Source: JBOFSQ01 sp051651625
Lineage (GTDB): Bacteria; Planctomycetota; Planctomycetia; Pirellulales; Thermoguttaceae
Assembly: GCA_051651625.1 (NCBI GenBank)
Contig: JBOFSQ010000102.1
Location: forward strand, 1-64,000
Length of the DNA: 64,000 bases
Direction: 5' to 3'
Shown: one piece after another, positions 15,326 to 26,100 of the stretch
Layout: every line of letters begins with the position of its first letter
Numbering within the stretch: position 1 is the stretch's first letter
The notes under the pieces: model-generated
The model's database searches: none
Told to the model about the DNA's origin: nothing
The model's input: the letters and a program-made list of their open reading frames with translations, nothing else
Position numbers and translations under genes: made by a program

Positions 15326-15353
15326 TTGCGGGGAACAAGAGGAGTGGTATACT
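15326..15353 (+). promoter_or_regulatory. candidate sigma-70 promoter
   Basis: TTGCGG and TATACT are separated by 16 bases, about 70 bases before the ATG at 15424. The -10 element matches the consensus at five of six positions; the -35 element is weak. Confidence 0.4.
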
Positions 15354-15423
15354 CAAAACGGTTTGAAAGTTCGCAATCGTTCACGCTTACCGAAAAACAA
15401 TCCACCAAACCGAGGAGCAAGAA

Positions 15424-17118
15424 ATGTCACCGCTGTATTGTTGTGTCGTTGTCGGGGTTGTGATTCTCGTTTACTTTTGTTTCATTCCGTCGCGGTTTCG
15501 AGCGACGTATGAGACGACGGGTTTGCGGAATCCGACTCTCAAGAATGGGAAGGTCGATTACTTCGGCGTGTGTGAAGCGACGTACATCGACAAACTCGTC
15601 CCGCCCGAACAAAACGGAATGCGCGACATCATGGCCGCACTCGGGCCGGTCGCACTGGAGTATGGCGGTGCGATTGGTGCGAAACCGTGGGAAGAGGTTA
15701 CAACAAATGACAACTTCAATAATTGGTTCGAGACGTACTGGATTCCGCTCTGCGAACACATGAGCATCGACCCGTACAAAAAACCGCGATTCTACGACAA
15801 ACGCGGTTTTCACGACGCCTTGCAGAAGGTGCTTGACGCAAAGGTTGCCACTGGCGGAACGCTGAACGAAAGAGACGTTCCACCCGCAGATGCGCACCCG
15901 AACAATCCGCATGTGCGCTCTGCCAACAAGATGTGGCACCGTCTTGTCGCCGCACCGTGGAAAGCCGAAGACGAACCCGAAGACGCAGCGTGGCTCGCTG
16001 ATTATTCGCCCGTTCTCGATCTTATTGGTCGCGCAGCTCGCAAACCGAATTACGTCTGCTGGCGAAAGCCTGAAGAAAATCTATCCAACATTTTGCTCCC
16101 CGAAGTACAATCTATTCGGGTCTTTGCGCGCAGTTTGCGAGTCCGCGTAACCGAGCGACTCGGACGTGGCGACATCGACGGCGCGTGGTATGACGTGATG
16201 AGCATGCTGTATCTTGCTCGCCATGCCAAGCAAGACACGATAGTTATCGTCAATCTCGTCGGGATAGCGATACAGGACGAGGCAATCGCAACGGCAAAGC
16301 TGATCTTGCTGCATCCCGCCATCGACGCCAACCACTTGCGCCGATTCGCAACCGATCTTGGCAGCCTGCCACCAAATACACTCGTGCCAAATTTGGCGGG
16401 TGGAGAGCTGTTTGGGTCACGCGAGACGCTCCAAATGATCGGACTTGAAAAAGGTGGCACGGCGATGAACGAGTTCAGTAAGAGCGACCACGACGGTCCA
16501 AAACTTCACAACATCGGTTGTCTCGGCGGCTACGCCTATTTCAACTGGCTCCCGATAGACCGCAACATCGCGGGGAAATACTTGACGAAGTTGTGGCAAG
16601 AAGTGTACGGTGATCACTGGCAGAAAACGCCTCCGCTCACCCATGCAGAGACCTGCGACGAGCTATGTCGTGCACGATGCGCATCGTTTCGACAAGGGTT
16701 TGTGTGGGATTTGCTGCGACTTCCGCTCATTCGCACGCGGTCACAAATGGCGACAGAGATCGCCTTCGACTACGGCGTCCCCGCGTTTGGCGCAATTCAA
16801 ATTGCGTTCAATCGTTCCACCGTGGGCGGCGAAATGCTCCGCACGGCGATAGCGATCTTGCGTTACAAGCACGCACACAACGAGTATCCCGAAACGCTCG
16901 ACGCACTCGTGCCGGAGTTTTTGGAGATGTACCCCATCAACCCGTTCACGGGGCGTTCGGACTTTGTTTATCGTCGTGAATCGTGGGAACTCGAATCGGG
17001 CATGCCGACGCCGTTCCGTCTCTACGTCGTCGGCGCGGATGGTGTTGACAAAGGCGGCACCTACGATTACGAATCCCCAAGAGAGAGTTGCGACAACTAT
17101 GGCAGAGTTTTCTTTTGA
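15424..17118 (+). CDS. membrane-anchored hypothetical protein of planctomycete type
   Basis: The 564-residue protein has an N-terminal membrane segment (CCVVVGVVILVYFCFIP) and a large soluble body, mostly helical. The C-terminal 110 residues carry the sequence RYKHAHNEYPETLDALVPEF, then INPFTGRSDFVYRR and a GADGVDKGG turn. This ending is common in planctomycete proteins and resembles the C-terminal part of type II secretion pseudopilins. GAGGAG precedes the ATG. The next gene is convergent, eight bases away. Function unknown. Confidence 0.75.
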   Translation: MSPLYCCVVVGVVILVYFCFIPSRFRATYETTGLRNPTLKNGKVDYFGVCEATYIDKLVPPEQNGMRDIMAALGPVALEYGGAIGAKPWEEVTTNDNFNNWFETYWIPLCEHMSIDPYKKPRFYDKRGFHDALQKVLDAKVATGGTLNERDVPPADAHPNNPHVRSANKMWHRLVAAPWKAEDEPEDAAWLADYSPVLDLIGRAARKPNYVCWRKPEENLSNILLPEVQSIRVFARSLRVRVTERLGRGDIDGAWYDVMSMLYLARHAKQDTIVIVNLVGIAIQDEAIATAKLILLHPAIDANHLRRFATDLGSLPPNTLVPNLAGGELFGSRETLQMIGLEKGGTAMNEFSKSDHDGPKLHNIGCLGGYAYFNWLPIDRNIAGKYLTKLWQEVYGDHWQKTPPLTHAETCDELCRARCASFRQGFVWDLLRLPLIRTRSQMATEIAFDYGVPAFGAIQIAFNRSTVGGEMLRTAIAILRYKHAHNEYPETLDALVPEFLEMYPINPFTGRSDFVYRRESWELESGMPTPFRLYVVGADGVDKGGTYDYESPRESCDNYGRVFF

Positions 17119-17125
17119 AGCACCA

Positions 17126-19309
17126 TCACGGCGTCCAGATCGGTGATGCTCCGCCGGTTGGTGGTGCGGTGGGCTGGTCGGGAGTCCAGAGTGGACTTGC
17201 ACCGCTCGACGCGGCAGTCACCTGCGAAGCGACACCCTGCGGCGACGAAGCCGCCGCCGCCATTTGGTCGCGGTGCTGCGCCGCCAACTGCGACAACTGC
17301 TGACCAATATACTGTACCTCAGGGTGATCGGCGTAATTCTTTGAGAGAGACGTGAGTAACTCGTTGGCACGCTCCATCGGACCAACTTGCATCCGAATGT
17401 AAAACTCGGCACAGTCCCAGTGGCAGTCGTCTACGTTTCGTGTCGCCGCTTCGTTCCGCGCTCGCTCGATCCAACCGAGTGCCTCGTCAACATTGTGCTC
17501 CGATAACGCAACTTCTTTGAGGTATTCAAACGCCTGCGCCCGCGATTGATAATCAATCGCGCCCATCGGACGCGAGAGAATCTCTTCCGCCAAAAGCGTT
17601 ATGAGTGAGTGTGCGCGATACGAAATCGCTGCGTTAAACGCAGTGACAAGCGTGGGGTGCGGAAGGCGTTCAATGTCAAGACGATGCCAACGCCAAATCG
17701 GGATCGAGTCAAAAAAATCAAGGTTGGCAAGGTCATTGTCGCTAATTTCAATCTTTGTTTCGGCGGGCAAACCGAGTCGCTCGCGGAGCCTCGCTGCAAG
17801 CTGTTCGCCAAACGGTGCGCCAGCGATGTCGCCGACAATTTCTACCGCAGCGCGAAGTGGCCAAGTATAACTTGCATCGCCGACGACATCGCACGGTCGC
17901 TTCCCATCGAGCAGTTCCAGCGGCGTCGCCACCCACGCATCGACGAAGTCGCCAAGCGTGTAGGCACTTACAATCTCATCGAGTTGTTCATCAGTGATGT
18001 TTTGCTCGATGTGGTAGTTGTTTTGAAACAGAATGTTCGTGACCGAGATTTTGTCGTTTTCGTCGGAGATTTCGTCGCACGACACGATCTGGTTTGAAAA
18101 CAGTTCGCGGATGAGTGTCTCAACAATCGGTCTTTGCGTCGGGTTTATCGGAACGACAGTGAGTTGCGTTGGCCGGTCGGTTTGCTTTCCGAAGAGGTGC
18201 GCGACGGCGAGTGTTCGCGGCAACGCAGCGGTGTCGATTTCGCTGCTGCCAATGCGAAGCGGAAGTTCGGTAATTCGCGGACGGTCTAACAAAACGAACG
18301 AACGCAGCGGTGCAACGCCGTCTTCGTTGACCATATCTTGACTCGGCGGGACGACCATAATACGCCGCGACGACGCAATTACTTCAATCGGATAAGTGTC
18401 TTCCGTGAGAGTGTACGTCAAAACTGCTGCCGTAACACCGTCACCGATAGGATCGGCGGCGAGGACACGTCTCAAAACTTCGGCATCGAGGCGGTCGTCG
18501 TCGGACAAGTTTGGCAGAGCGATGTATTCGGTGAGAGCTTGTGTGGCGGCGGCGTTGTCTAGCATCGCTATTTGGATGCGTGCGGTTAGCAGTAGCAATC
18601 GCGGGAACACCGGTACATATTCTTTGAGGAGCCGCAGTCCGGCGAGCGCACGCTTCCAGCGAAACGTGAAGAGGTTGCCGATCACGGCGCGAAACTCGTC
18701 GTTGGCAACGAAGTCTTTTGGTGGAGTTGGTATCGTGAACTCTCGCAAGCGGAGTGGGACAGCGTCGGCACCGATTGCCGTTGCCAAAATGCGTTGGATG
18801 CCAGCGCGGTGCGCATCGTTTGTCTGGAGTTGCATTGCGCAGGCAGCAAGGGTAATCGACGTTGGCGCGAGCGGCGTGCGGCAGCAAACGTTTGCAATGT
18901 CCATAATGACAGCAACTTGGTGCTGCATCAAGTTGCCGTCGGGAAGGCGTTCGATGGCATCAATGGTGGTGTTTAGCGCATCGCCGATCCGCCCAACACC
19001 GATGGACATTTTGCTAAAAATCGAGACCGCGAGAAAGTTTTCGGGTTCGCGGTTACGAAACGTTGTTGCGACTTCGTATGCTTCTTCGTACCGTTCCAAC
19101 GCCATAAGAGTATTGGCGCGGAGTGCGTCGAGGCACGCACAATTCTGGTGTGACGGTGCGAGCCTGTCGAGTTGCTGGAGCAGATTTCCGAAGTCGCCTT
19201 CGTGCTGCATTTCGTAGAGTTTTTCGAGTTCCTTGTGGAGATCGGTACAGCAAAACTTGAGCTTCTGTTGGCGTCCACCCGGACACGGATCGTATGGATC
19301 GAACTTCAT
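17126..19309 (-). CDS. TPR-like protein with degenerate SEC-C motif
   Basis: The 727-residue protein begins MKFDPYDPCPGGRQQKLKFCC, a variant of the SEC-C zinc motif (DPCPCGSGKKYKKCC) in which one Cys is replaced by Gly. Helical repeats of TPR type follow in the first 200 residues (ALRANTLMALERYEEAYEVA) and again at about 600-680; the middle is a mixed domain. The C-terminus is a Ser/Pro/Gly tail with two copies of ASPxWTP. It has no signal peptide, so it is probably cytoplasmic. Function unknown. Confidence 0.75.
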   Translation of the reverse strand: MKFDPYDPCPGGRQQKLKFCCTDLHKELEKLYEMQHEGDFGNLLQQLDRLAPSHQNCACLDALRANTLMALERYEEAYEVATTFRNREPENFLAVSIFSKMSIGVGRIGDALNTTIDAIERLPDGNLMQHQVAVIMDIANVCCRTPLAPTSITLAACAMQLQTNDAHRAGIQRILATAIGADAVPLRLREFTIPTPPKDFVANDEFRAVIGNLFTFRWKRALAGLRLLKEYVPVFPRLLLLTARIQIAMLDNAAATQALTEYIALPNLSDDDRLDAEVLRRVLAADPIGDGVTAAVLTYTLTEDTYPIEVIASSRRIMVVPPSQDMVNEDGVAPLRSFVLLDRPRITELPLRIGSSEIDTAALPRTLAVAHLFGKQTDRPTQLTVVPINPTQRPIVETLIRELFSNQIVSCDEISDENDKISVTNILFQNNYHIEQNITDEQLDEIVSAYTLGDFVDAWVATPLELLDGKRPCDVVGDASYTWPLRAAVEIVGDIAGAPFGEQLAARLRERLGLPAETKIEISDNDLANLDFFDSIPIWRWHRLDIERLPHPTLVTAFNAAISYRAHSLITLLAEEILSRPMGAIDYQSRAQAFEYLKEVALSEHNVDEALGWIERARNEAATRNVDDCHWDCAEFYIRMQVGPMERANELLTSLSKNYADHPEVQYIGQQLSQLAAQHRDQMAAAASSPQGVASQVTAASSGASPLWTPDQPTAPPTGGASPIWTP

Positions 19310-19449
19310 AGCACTTGCCTTTCTATCAGGAGACGTTACAGCGAGCAGACAAAGAATCGGGGCATTATAGACGACTCGCCCTCAAAGTCAACGCAGACGC
19401 GATTTTCTACACAATGGCGACAAACGAAGGCAAACGTCGATGCCAAAAT

Positions 19450-19594
19450 TAGACCTGTTCGGAAACTTGCACCCGCACAGCGGTTCGGCATAGCCGAACC
19501 CTCCAAACGCCTGCGGCGTTGATAACTGGCGGGTTCGGCTATGCCGAACCAGAACCACCAAATCGCCCCAACATTATGTTTCCGAACAGGTCTA
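19450..19594. mobile_element. MITE-like element flanked by TA, family B, complete copy
   Basis: Perfect 15-bp terminal inverted repeats (GACCTGTTCGGAAAC at 19452-19466, its complement at 19578-19592) enclose 111 bases that contain a 19-20 bp inner hairpin (GGTTCGGCATAGCCGAACC). Both ends touch the dinucleotide TA, as expected for a TA target duplication. It encodes nothing. A second copy lacking the right end is at 22689-22797. The rest of 19310-19685 holds no gene. Confidence 0.75.
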
Positions 19595-19685
19595 TTGTCT
19601 TTCCTCTTGACACAATCGCCACTTCGCTTTAGACTTACCGCCAGTTTGACACTTTTGAAAGTTTTGTCACGATGGAGATTTGGCG

Positions 19686-20948
19686 ATGTCAGAGACACAG
19701 AGTTTTGGGAATCGGCGGCGGGTTGTCGTAACGGGGATGGGTGCGATCACGGCGGTCGGTGTTGGGGTTGAGAAGTTTTGGGAGTCGATTCGCGGTGGCG
19801 TTTGCGGTGTCGATACGATCACGCGATTCGATGCGTCAACGGTACCGTGCCGCGTTGCAGCCGAGGTGAAAAACTTCGACGCATCGCAATATATGGACAA
19901 GCGACTCGTCCAGCGAACCGCACTCTTTTCGCAGTTCGCTATGATCGCCGCCGAAGAAGCCGCCAAAGACGCGCGGCTCACAGAAGGTGTCGTTCTCGAC
20001 AATGTTAACGTCCTTCTCGGTAACGGAATCGGCGGTTTGGAAGTTGACTGCGAAGCACAACGCAAGTTGTTTGAAAAAGGGCCGTCGAAAATTCCCGCGA
20101 TGACGATTCCGCGAATGATCGCAAACGAAGCCGCTGGAAACGTCTCGATGCACCTCGGCCTCCGCGGTGCGGCGCACACCATCGTTACTGCGTGTGCGTC
20201 GGCAACAGACGCACTCGGTTTCGCACTCGATCTTGTCCGCTCTGGTCGCACCGATGTCGTACTAACTGGCGGAACCGAGGCGACAATCAACGAGTTCGGG
20301 ATCGGAGGATTCTGTGCGCTCAAAGCTCTTTCGACTTCGTTCAACGACACACCGCAGCGTGCGAGCCGTCCGTTTGATCGTGACCGCGACGGTTTCGTGA
20401 TGGGCGAAGGTGCGGGGATTTTGATATTTGAAGAACTCGAACATGCACGCCGACGCGGCGCGAAAATCTATGCGGAAGTCGCCGGATTCGGTGCGACCGC
20501 CGACGCTCACCACCTCACCGCGCCCGACCCTGAAGGCGAAGGCGCGTCACGCGCCATCCGCCGTGCAATGCAAGACGCCGGACTCACTCCCGACGACATC
20601 GACTACATCAACGCACACGGAACTTCAACTCCGACAAACGACCCCGTCGAGACCAAAGCGATCAAGTCCGCGCTCGGTGAACGTGCGATGAAGATCAAAG
20701 TCTCATCGACAAAAGGGATGACCGGTCACTGCCTCGGTGCCGCCGGTGCTATCGAGGCGATTGTTTGTGTGCTCGCACTCCGCGATCAATTTTTTCCCGC
20801 AACGATAAACCTCGACAACCCCGATCCCGAATGCGATCTCGACTACGTTCCAAACGTCGGCCAAACGGGAAAAGTTCGCGCCGTGCTCTCAACGTCGCTC
20901 GGCTTCGGCGGACATAACGCGGTGATTGCGATGAAGGGGTGGACGTAG
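19686..20948 (+). CDS. fabF: 3-oxoacyl-ACP synthase II
   Basis: Condensing enzyme that extends fatty acyl chains with malonyl-ACP. The thiolase-fold signatures are present: the active-site Cys in VTACASATDAL, the first His in INAHGTSTPTND, the Lys in SSTKGMTGH and the second His in GHCLGAAGAIE. Length (420 residues) is usual for FabF. The ATG at 19686 is preferred over an upstream TTG because GGAG is nine bases before it. No other fatty-acid gene is adjacent; an isolated copy could also serve a secondary pathway. Confidence 0.92.
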   Translation: MSETQSFGNRRRVVVTGMGAITAVGVGVEKFWESIRGGVCGVDTITRFDASTVPCRVAAEVKNFDASQYMDKRLVQRTALFSQFAMIAAEEAAKDARLTEGVVLDNVNVLLGNGIGGLEVDCEAQRKLFEKGPSKIPAMTIPRMIANEAAGNVSMHLGLRGAAHTIVTACASATDALGFALDLVRSGRTDVVLTGGTEATINEFGIGGFCALKALSTSFNDTPQRASRPFDRDRDGFVMGEGAGILIFEELEHARRRGAKIYAEVAGFGATADAHHLTAPDPEGEGASRAIRRAMQDAGLTPDDIDYINAHGTSTPTNDPVETKAIKSALGERAMKIKVSSTKGMTGHCLGAAGAIEAIVCVLALRDQFFPATINLDNPDPECDLDYVPNVGQTGKVRAVLSTSLGFGGHNAVIAMKGWT

Positions 20949-21430
20949 CGTATTTTGCTCACACAGAGGCACGGAGGCACAGAGAGGGGATGAATCCTCA
21001 TACCTTGTTGGCAGTTTCTTTTTTTGCACACGAAGGCACAAAGGCACGAAGAAGAGATGAATCCGCAGATTGCGCAGATGGTCGCAGATTTTGTTGTAAC
21101 TGTTCTCGTCGCGTTTTTGTTGGTTCTAGGAGTTGCGCCTTTGTGCGCAAAAAAGAACTGCCAATAAATGATGTGGAAACGAGAGACAAAAATCTGTGTG
21201 AATCTGCGAAATCTGCGGACAAATCAATCCGGTTATTCTCTGTACATCCGTGCCTCAAAAAATCCGTGAACGGTTACGACGTTTTCAACTTCAATCCTCT
21301 TCGTGTCCTTTGTGTTCTTTGTGCGAAAAAAGAGCCGCTCGAAATGTATGCAATCATGCTCCGTGCCTCTGTGCCCCCGTGTGAAAAAAAGAACTGCTCG
21401 TAAATGCAAAATCCGTGAATGCTTACCATC
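20949..21430. repeat. decayed dispersed repeat block (TGTGCCTCTGTG type)
   Basis: This stretch has no gene. It is a patchwork of short, repeated motifs such as CACAGAGGCACGGAGGCAC, AAGGCACAAAGG and GTTCTTTGTGCG, in both orientations, separated by short unique pieces. Related blocks lie at 33844-34160 and 48170-48385. One copy of the AACCGTGAACGGTTAC motif lies at about 21263-21278. Confidence 0.65.
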
Positions 21431-21443
21431 CAAGGAGGCCCAA

Positions 21444-22688
21444 ATGAGTCACGGACGGACTATCGCGTGGTCGCTCTTGCTGATTGCGGTTGTGATTGTG
21501 TTCGGCGCAACGCCGTTTTCGCGGTGGCTTGCGGAGCGTCATCACACAACCGTTGTCGATGCGTTCGCGTCGCTGAACGAGCCGACTCTTTCGCGTCCGA
21601 CTGCGTTTGGACGCGGCGGCGGTGCTGGTGGTGTTGGCGAATTGCCGGTGCCAACGAACTCTGCCGCGTCGCCATCGGCGACGGTGACAACGCCCGCACT
21701 TGCGACAACATCCGCACCGGAAACACCGTTCACACAACTCACGCCGCGCGAGTCGGAAGTGCTACACGAGATCGCACCGATGGTCGCGCTCCACGGCGGG
21801 ACGTTTCGGATGGGGAACGATTCCGGTGACGTTGCCGATCAGCGTCCCGCGCACGAAGTTGTTCTCGCGCCGTTTGAGATCGATGTTTACGAGGTGACGA
21901 ATCGACAGTTCCGAATGTTCGTCCGCGCGACACAGTATTGTTCTGACGCCGAACGACGCGGCTGGAGTTTTGTCTTCAGTGAAGAGAAACGCGGTTGGTC
22001 GCGGGTGATCGGTGCGTGTTGGTGGAATCCGCGCGGGAACGATCCGCACGGCGGCCCAGATTCACCAGCCGTCACAAACACGCTCGACTTCCCAGTCGTT
22101 CAGGTCAGTTGGAACGATGCGAAGCAGTTTTGTAAGTGGGCGGGAAAAGAACTACCGACCGAGGCGCAGTGGGAGTACGCCGCTCGCAGTGGACTGATTG
22201 ACCAGCCGTTTCCGTGGGGAGCGGAGCTTGTCGCAAACGGACGCGAGATGGCAAACTACTGGCAAGGTTGGTTTCCGAAAGACAACCTCGTGAGCGACGG
22301 TTTTGCGTCGCTCGCTCCGTGTGGATCGTTTCCGCCGCACGGTTACGGTATTTTTGACATGTCTGGAAATGTTGCGGAGTGGTGCCGCGATCTCTATCAC
22401 AGCGACTACTACACCGTCTCGCCATCGCGCGACCCGCTCGGCCCAACCGACCCCGAACTCGCCGCGACATCTGCGACAATCATGACAGCCCTGCGTCTTC
22501 CAAGTGGCGAGTACCGCATCAGCGACGAGTATGCTGTCGAAAAAACTTTCAAACGTGTCGTTCGCGGCGGTTCTTTCTTGAGTGCCAAGAATAGCGATCA
22601 GGCGTACCGAACGTTCCACCGAACGTGGCAACCGCAAACGCTCTCTTATAACGACATCGGTTTCAGGTGCGTGCGCAACGTTGAATAG
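21444..22688 (+). CDS. membrane-anchored SUMF1/FGE-domain protein
   Basis: AAGGAGG precedes the ATG at 21444. After an N-terminal membrane segment and an Ala/Thr/Pro-rich linker (to about residue 100), residues about 105-414 form a SUMF1 domain: GGTFRMGNDSGDVADQRPAHEV, YEVTNRQFRMFV, LPTEAQWEYAARSG, GIFDMSGNVAEWCRDLY, RVVRGGSFLS and the ending DIGFRCVR. In formylglycine-generating enzyme two catalytic Cys lie just before the last block (YCYRYRC in human); here that place reads AYRTFHRT, so it probably does not activate sulfatases. Such domains also occur in structural or regulatory proteins. Confidence 0.85.
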   Translation: MSHGRTIAWSLLLIAVVIVFGATPFSRWLAERHHTTVVDAFASLNEPTLSRPTAFGRGGGAGGVGELPVPTNSAASPSATVTTPALATTSAPETPFTQLTPRESEVLHEIAPMVALHGGTFRMGNDSGDVADQRPAHEVVLAPFEIDVYEVTNRQFRMFVRATQYCSDAERRGWSFVFSEEKRGWSRVIGACWWNPRGNDPHGGPDSPAVTNTLDFPVVQVSWNDAKQFCKWAGKELPTEAQWEYAARSGLIDQPFPWGAELVANGREMANYWQGWFPKDNLVSDGFASLAPCGSFPPHGYGIFDMSGNVAEWCRDLYHSDYYTVSPSRDPLGPTDPELAATSATIMTALRLPSGEYRISDEYAVEKTFKRVVRGGSFLSAKNSDQAYRTFHRTWQPQTLSYNDIGFRCVRNVE

Positions 22689-22797
22689 TAGACCTGTTCG
22701 GAAATTTGCACCAGCACAGCGGTTCGGCATAGCCGAACCCTCCAAACGCCTACGGCGTTGACGACTGGAGGGTTCGGCTATGCCGAACCTGAACTTC
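22689..22797. repeat. MITE-like element, family B, partial copy
   Basis: Begins TAGACCTGTTCGGAAA directly after the stop codon of the SUMF1-domain gene and contains the same inner hairpin as the copy at 19450-19594. The right terminal repeat is missing. Confidence 0.75.
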
Positions 22798-23118
22798 TAA
22801 AATTGCGCAATCTGCTGGGCTATTCTATTCGCCCCAAACTTCGCTTGTTTTCTCTTTTGCGTAACGCGCAAAACAGGGACAAGAAGTACGATAGATTGAT
22901 TCAAAACATCCAACAAAGCTAAAACTTTGGGCGCAACCGTTTCGATGACTATGAAGCGGATACCGGGACTTTTCGGTGTGACTGGCAAGCTGTGTAAATC
23001 TAGTACAGCCGTCAGGCGCGACACACGCGGCGTCCCAGTTTTTAGCGTACCCAACGGGAGCACGTTGGGATAAGTTTCGCGGTCTGGCAAGGAAGTCGGG
23101 CAAGAAGGAGAATTTGGC
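22798..23118. other. upstream region of the giant flagellin gene
   Basis: No gene is visible. A possible sigma-28-like site, TAAAACTT followed at 13 bases by TTCGATGA, lies at about 22919-22947, but it matches the flagellar consensus only in part and sits about 170 bases upstream of the start. AAGGAG stands eight bases before the flagellin GTG. Confidence 0.3.
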
Positions 23119-26100
23119 GTGACAAGAATCATGACAAACGTTCCGTCATTGACGGGACAAAAGTTTCTCAATCGCAACATGGCGTCGTTGCAGCAGTCGC
23201 TCACGCGATTGAGCACGGGTCTCAAGATCAATTCCGGTGCGGATGATCCGGCTGGACTCATCTCCAGCGAGATATTGCGTTCAGAGATCACCGGCATAAA
23301 AACCGCGATCAAGAATACCGAGCGTGCAAACGGTATGATCGCCACCGCCGACAGCGCGCTCAACGAAGTCTCGAAGTTACTCAACGACATCCGTGGCCTC
23401 GTCACGGAGGCCGCGAACACCGGCGGTATGAGTAACGATATGATCGCTGCGAACCAGTTGCAAGTCAATGCGTCACTCGACGCCATCGACCGTATCGCCG
23501 CATCGACGTCGTTCATGGGCGGAAACCTTCTCGATGGAACTCTCGACTTCCAAACACGCGGTATCGACCGAAAAGGTTTGCAAGCAATGAACGTTCGCCA
23601 AGTCGCGTTCCCCGATAACGGTAAACCAATCGACGTCGCAGTTGACGTTGTTGCGAAGGCCGAACAAGCAAAGCTCTACTACAACGCCGCCGCCACCGCC
23701 GACAAAATCAACCTATCGTGGGGCGGAAATCGCGGCTTCCAAATGCAGCCGTTCGAGAAAGGAACGAGCGTACAACAAATCGCCGACGTGATCAACAAGA
23801 TGACGAACTCAACCGGCGTCGTCGCAGAAGTTGGAAGCGATGCTATGGCCGGACGCATATACGTCAGCAACGTAGGTGCTGGCAACGACATGATCATCGA
23901 GTCTGGCACCAAGGGAGCGAACGCTGGTTGCGTAGATGTCAAGTTTCTGGAAGGAACGTCGGAAGGTATTCGCGTTGAATATGTCGAGTCTCCCGGTGCT
24001 GGCGAACCTGCCAAGGTCTATGTCTACTTACAAACCGAGGCGTGGAAGTCTGCGCAGGCGGGGTGTGGAAGCATCACCACCGGATATTCAAACGGAACAA
24101 CCAAAGACACCGCACTCGACTTCACCGCCGTCATCCAAGGTGCCCAGTACAACAACACCAAAATCAACATCGTCGATGGTCTCTTGACGTATGCGGGGTT
24201 CAATGATCCTGCTATTAACGAAAGTACCGTTGCAAACGGTGTTGTGTCAAAATACTTTGATACCGCCGTTGCCGCGAAGGCTGTTATTGGCGATGTTAAC
24301 GGTCTAAATCCGTTTAAGGATGCTGGAGGTGTTGACCTTGCTGGGTACGTTACGCTCGAAGCAAAACAACCCGGCGCACAGTTCAACAACACCAAAATTC
24401 AGTTCGTTGCCACAACCGCTCAGTCGATTCTCAAAGACCGCAATGCAGTTGCACAGTACGATGCCGCCTCCAGTACCTACACGGTTTATGTAGATCAAAC
24501 TCGCACGAACGCTGGGGCTGTAACCTTTGATGACATTCAAAAGGCGGTTAAAGACGAAGGGACTTTTTCGCTCAGCTTCGGCGGCGCGATGATGGCGACC
24601 AGTGTCTTTGGGATAGCTAACACTGTTGTCGGACTAGGCAACGTCATCGGCAATACCAACAACAGCGGTGGCGACGCGGGGACACTATTCGTTTACGCAG
24701 CAACGGCTGGTTCGGCGGGGCAGTATCTTGGTGCAACAATGCCCCAAATGCTCCCGACAGCGTTTGTCAAAGCCACCCCGCCCGCTGGTCCGGGAACTCT
24801 GGAAGTAAACAACTTCCCCAGAACAACTGCAATCGACAAGTTTTCGCTGACGCTAGTCGATGGCGGACCGAGTGGCCCGCGTCCGCCGGTGGTGAAGTTC
24901 GATCCGGCGACAGGCGAACTGAAAGTCAGCGTGCGGAGCGACAACGGCGTGGGTACAAACACGCCAACGACTTACGCCGAACTAGAAACGGCTCTCGCCC
25001 AATTTCAAGACCCATCCATTGGCATCGGTCAGAATACATTCGTGCTCAACACTGGTGCGGTTGGTACCATTGCGGCTGGCCACATGTCGAAGAGTGGGTT
25101 CTCTTGGGGCGATGCTGGAATCCCCGTCGCATGGGGTACGGTTGCAGTTCCGGGAGCATTTCGTATCGTACCCACAACGGCAGACCAAATTCGCAAGACA
25201 TTCGACTTGAATGATCCAGCGTCACACGGTAGCGAGACGGCGGCTGCGCTTTTCAATGTTGCTCTCTCGATTGACAACAACGGAAGCGGTTACGTCTTCT
25301 CGCAGACGTTCACTGGCGACAAGGCGATGAATGGCGGTGTGACTGGTGGGAAGGTTATCAGCACGGGGAACGATGTCGTCACTGCGCTCAATAACAGTCT
25401 CTACTGGAACTCGGTGATGTGTCCAGAACTTTTGGACCGTCTCTATCGAGACAACGCTGGCGGGGTGTTCTACGACCGAACGTCGCCACCGCCGGTTGTC
25501 ACGCGACTGGCTGCGGGCCAACACGGTCTCACTGCTGTTTCGGCGTTTTCGGAAGTCGCCTACTACGGCTCGCCGTATGATGGCACGGGGCTGCAATTCT
25601 TGGGCGGAACCAACTCGCCAAACATCCGTTTTGTCAAGGGCCTGCCGGGGAGCAGTCTCTCTATCGACACGACTACACTCGCTCCGAAGGTCGATTATGC
25701 GCAAGCAGTTTTGAGTGGTGTCAATCCGAATTCGAGTCTCGTCGTCACCGCCAAGAAGAAGGGTGGTGAGTACGACAATGTGCAGTTTGTGTTTCGTCAG
25801 GCACCGACGGTGATGAATTATGCGGTAAAACCACCGGTTCCGGCGGTTCCGTTGTCGCCGGCAGAAGGCTGGGTTGAGTATGACGGCGGCTCCACGTTTG
25901 CTGCGGCGCAGTGTATGCTCACTGATAATCGTACTGGTGTTGTGCCGATGGAGCCGACGTTTATTCTCACGGCCAACGATCGTGGCGACATCAACAATAA
26001 TGTTGCCATTCGCATGAACACAAACAAGACGCAAGACGAACCGGTCTTGGTCAAGTTCAACAAGATTACCAACACCGTTGACATCACGCTCGGTATGCTC

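Noticed and set aside
18396..19217. 273-residue plus-strand frame inside the SEC-C/TPR protein gene
   Set aside because: Antisense shadow of a gene with a clear start motif and repeats; no ribosome site.
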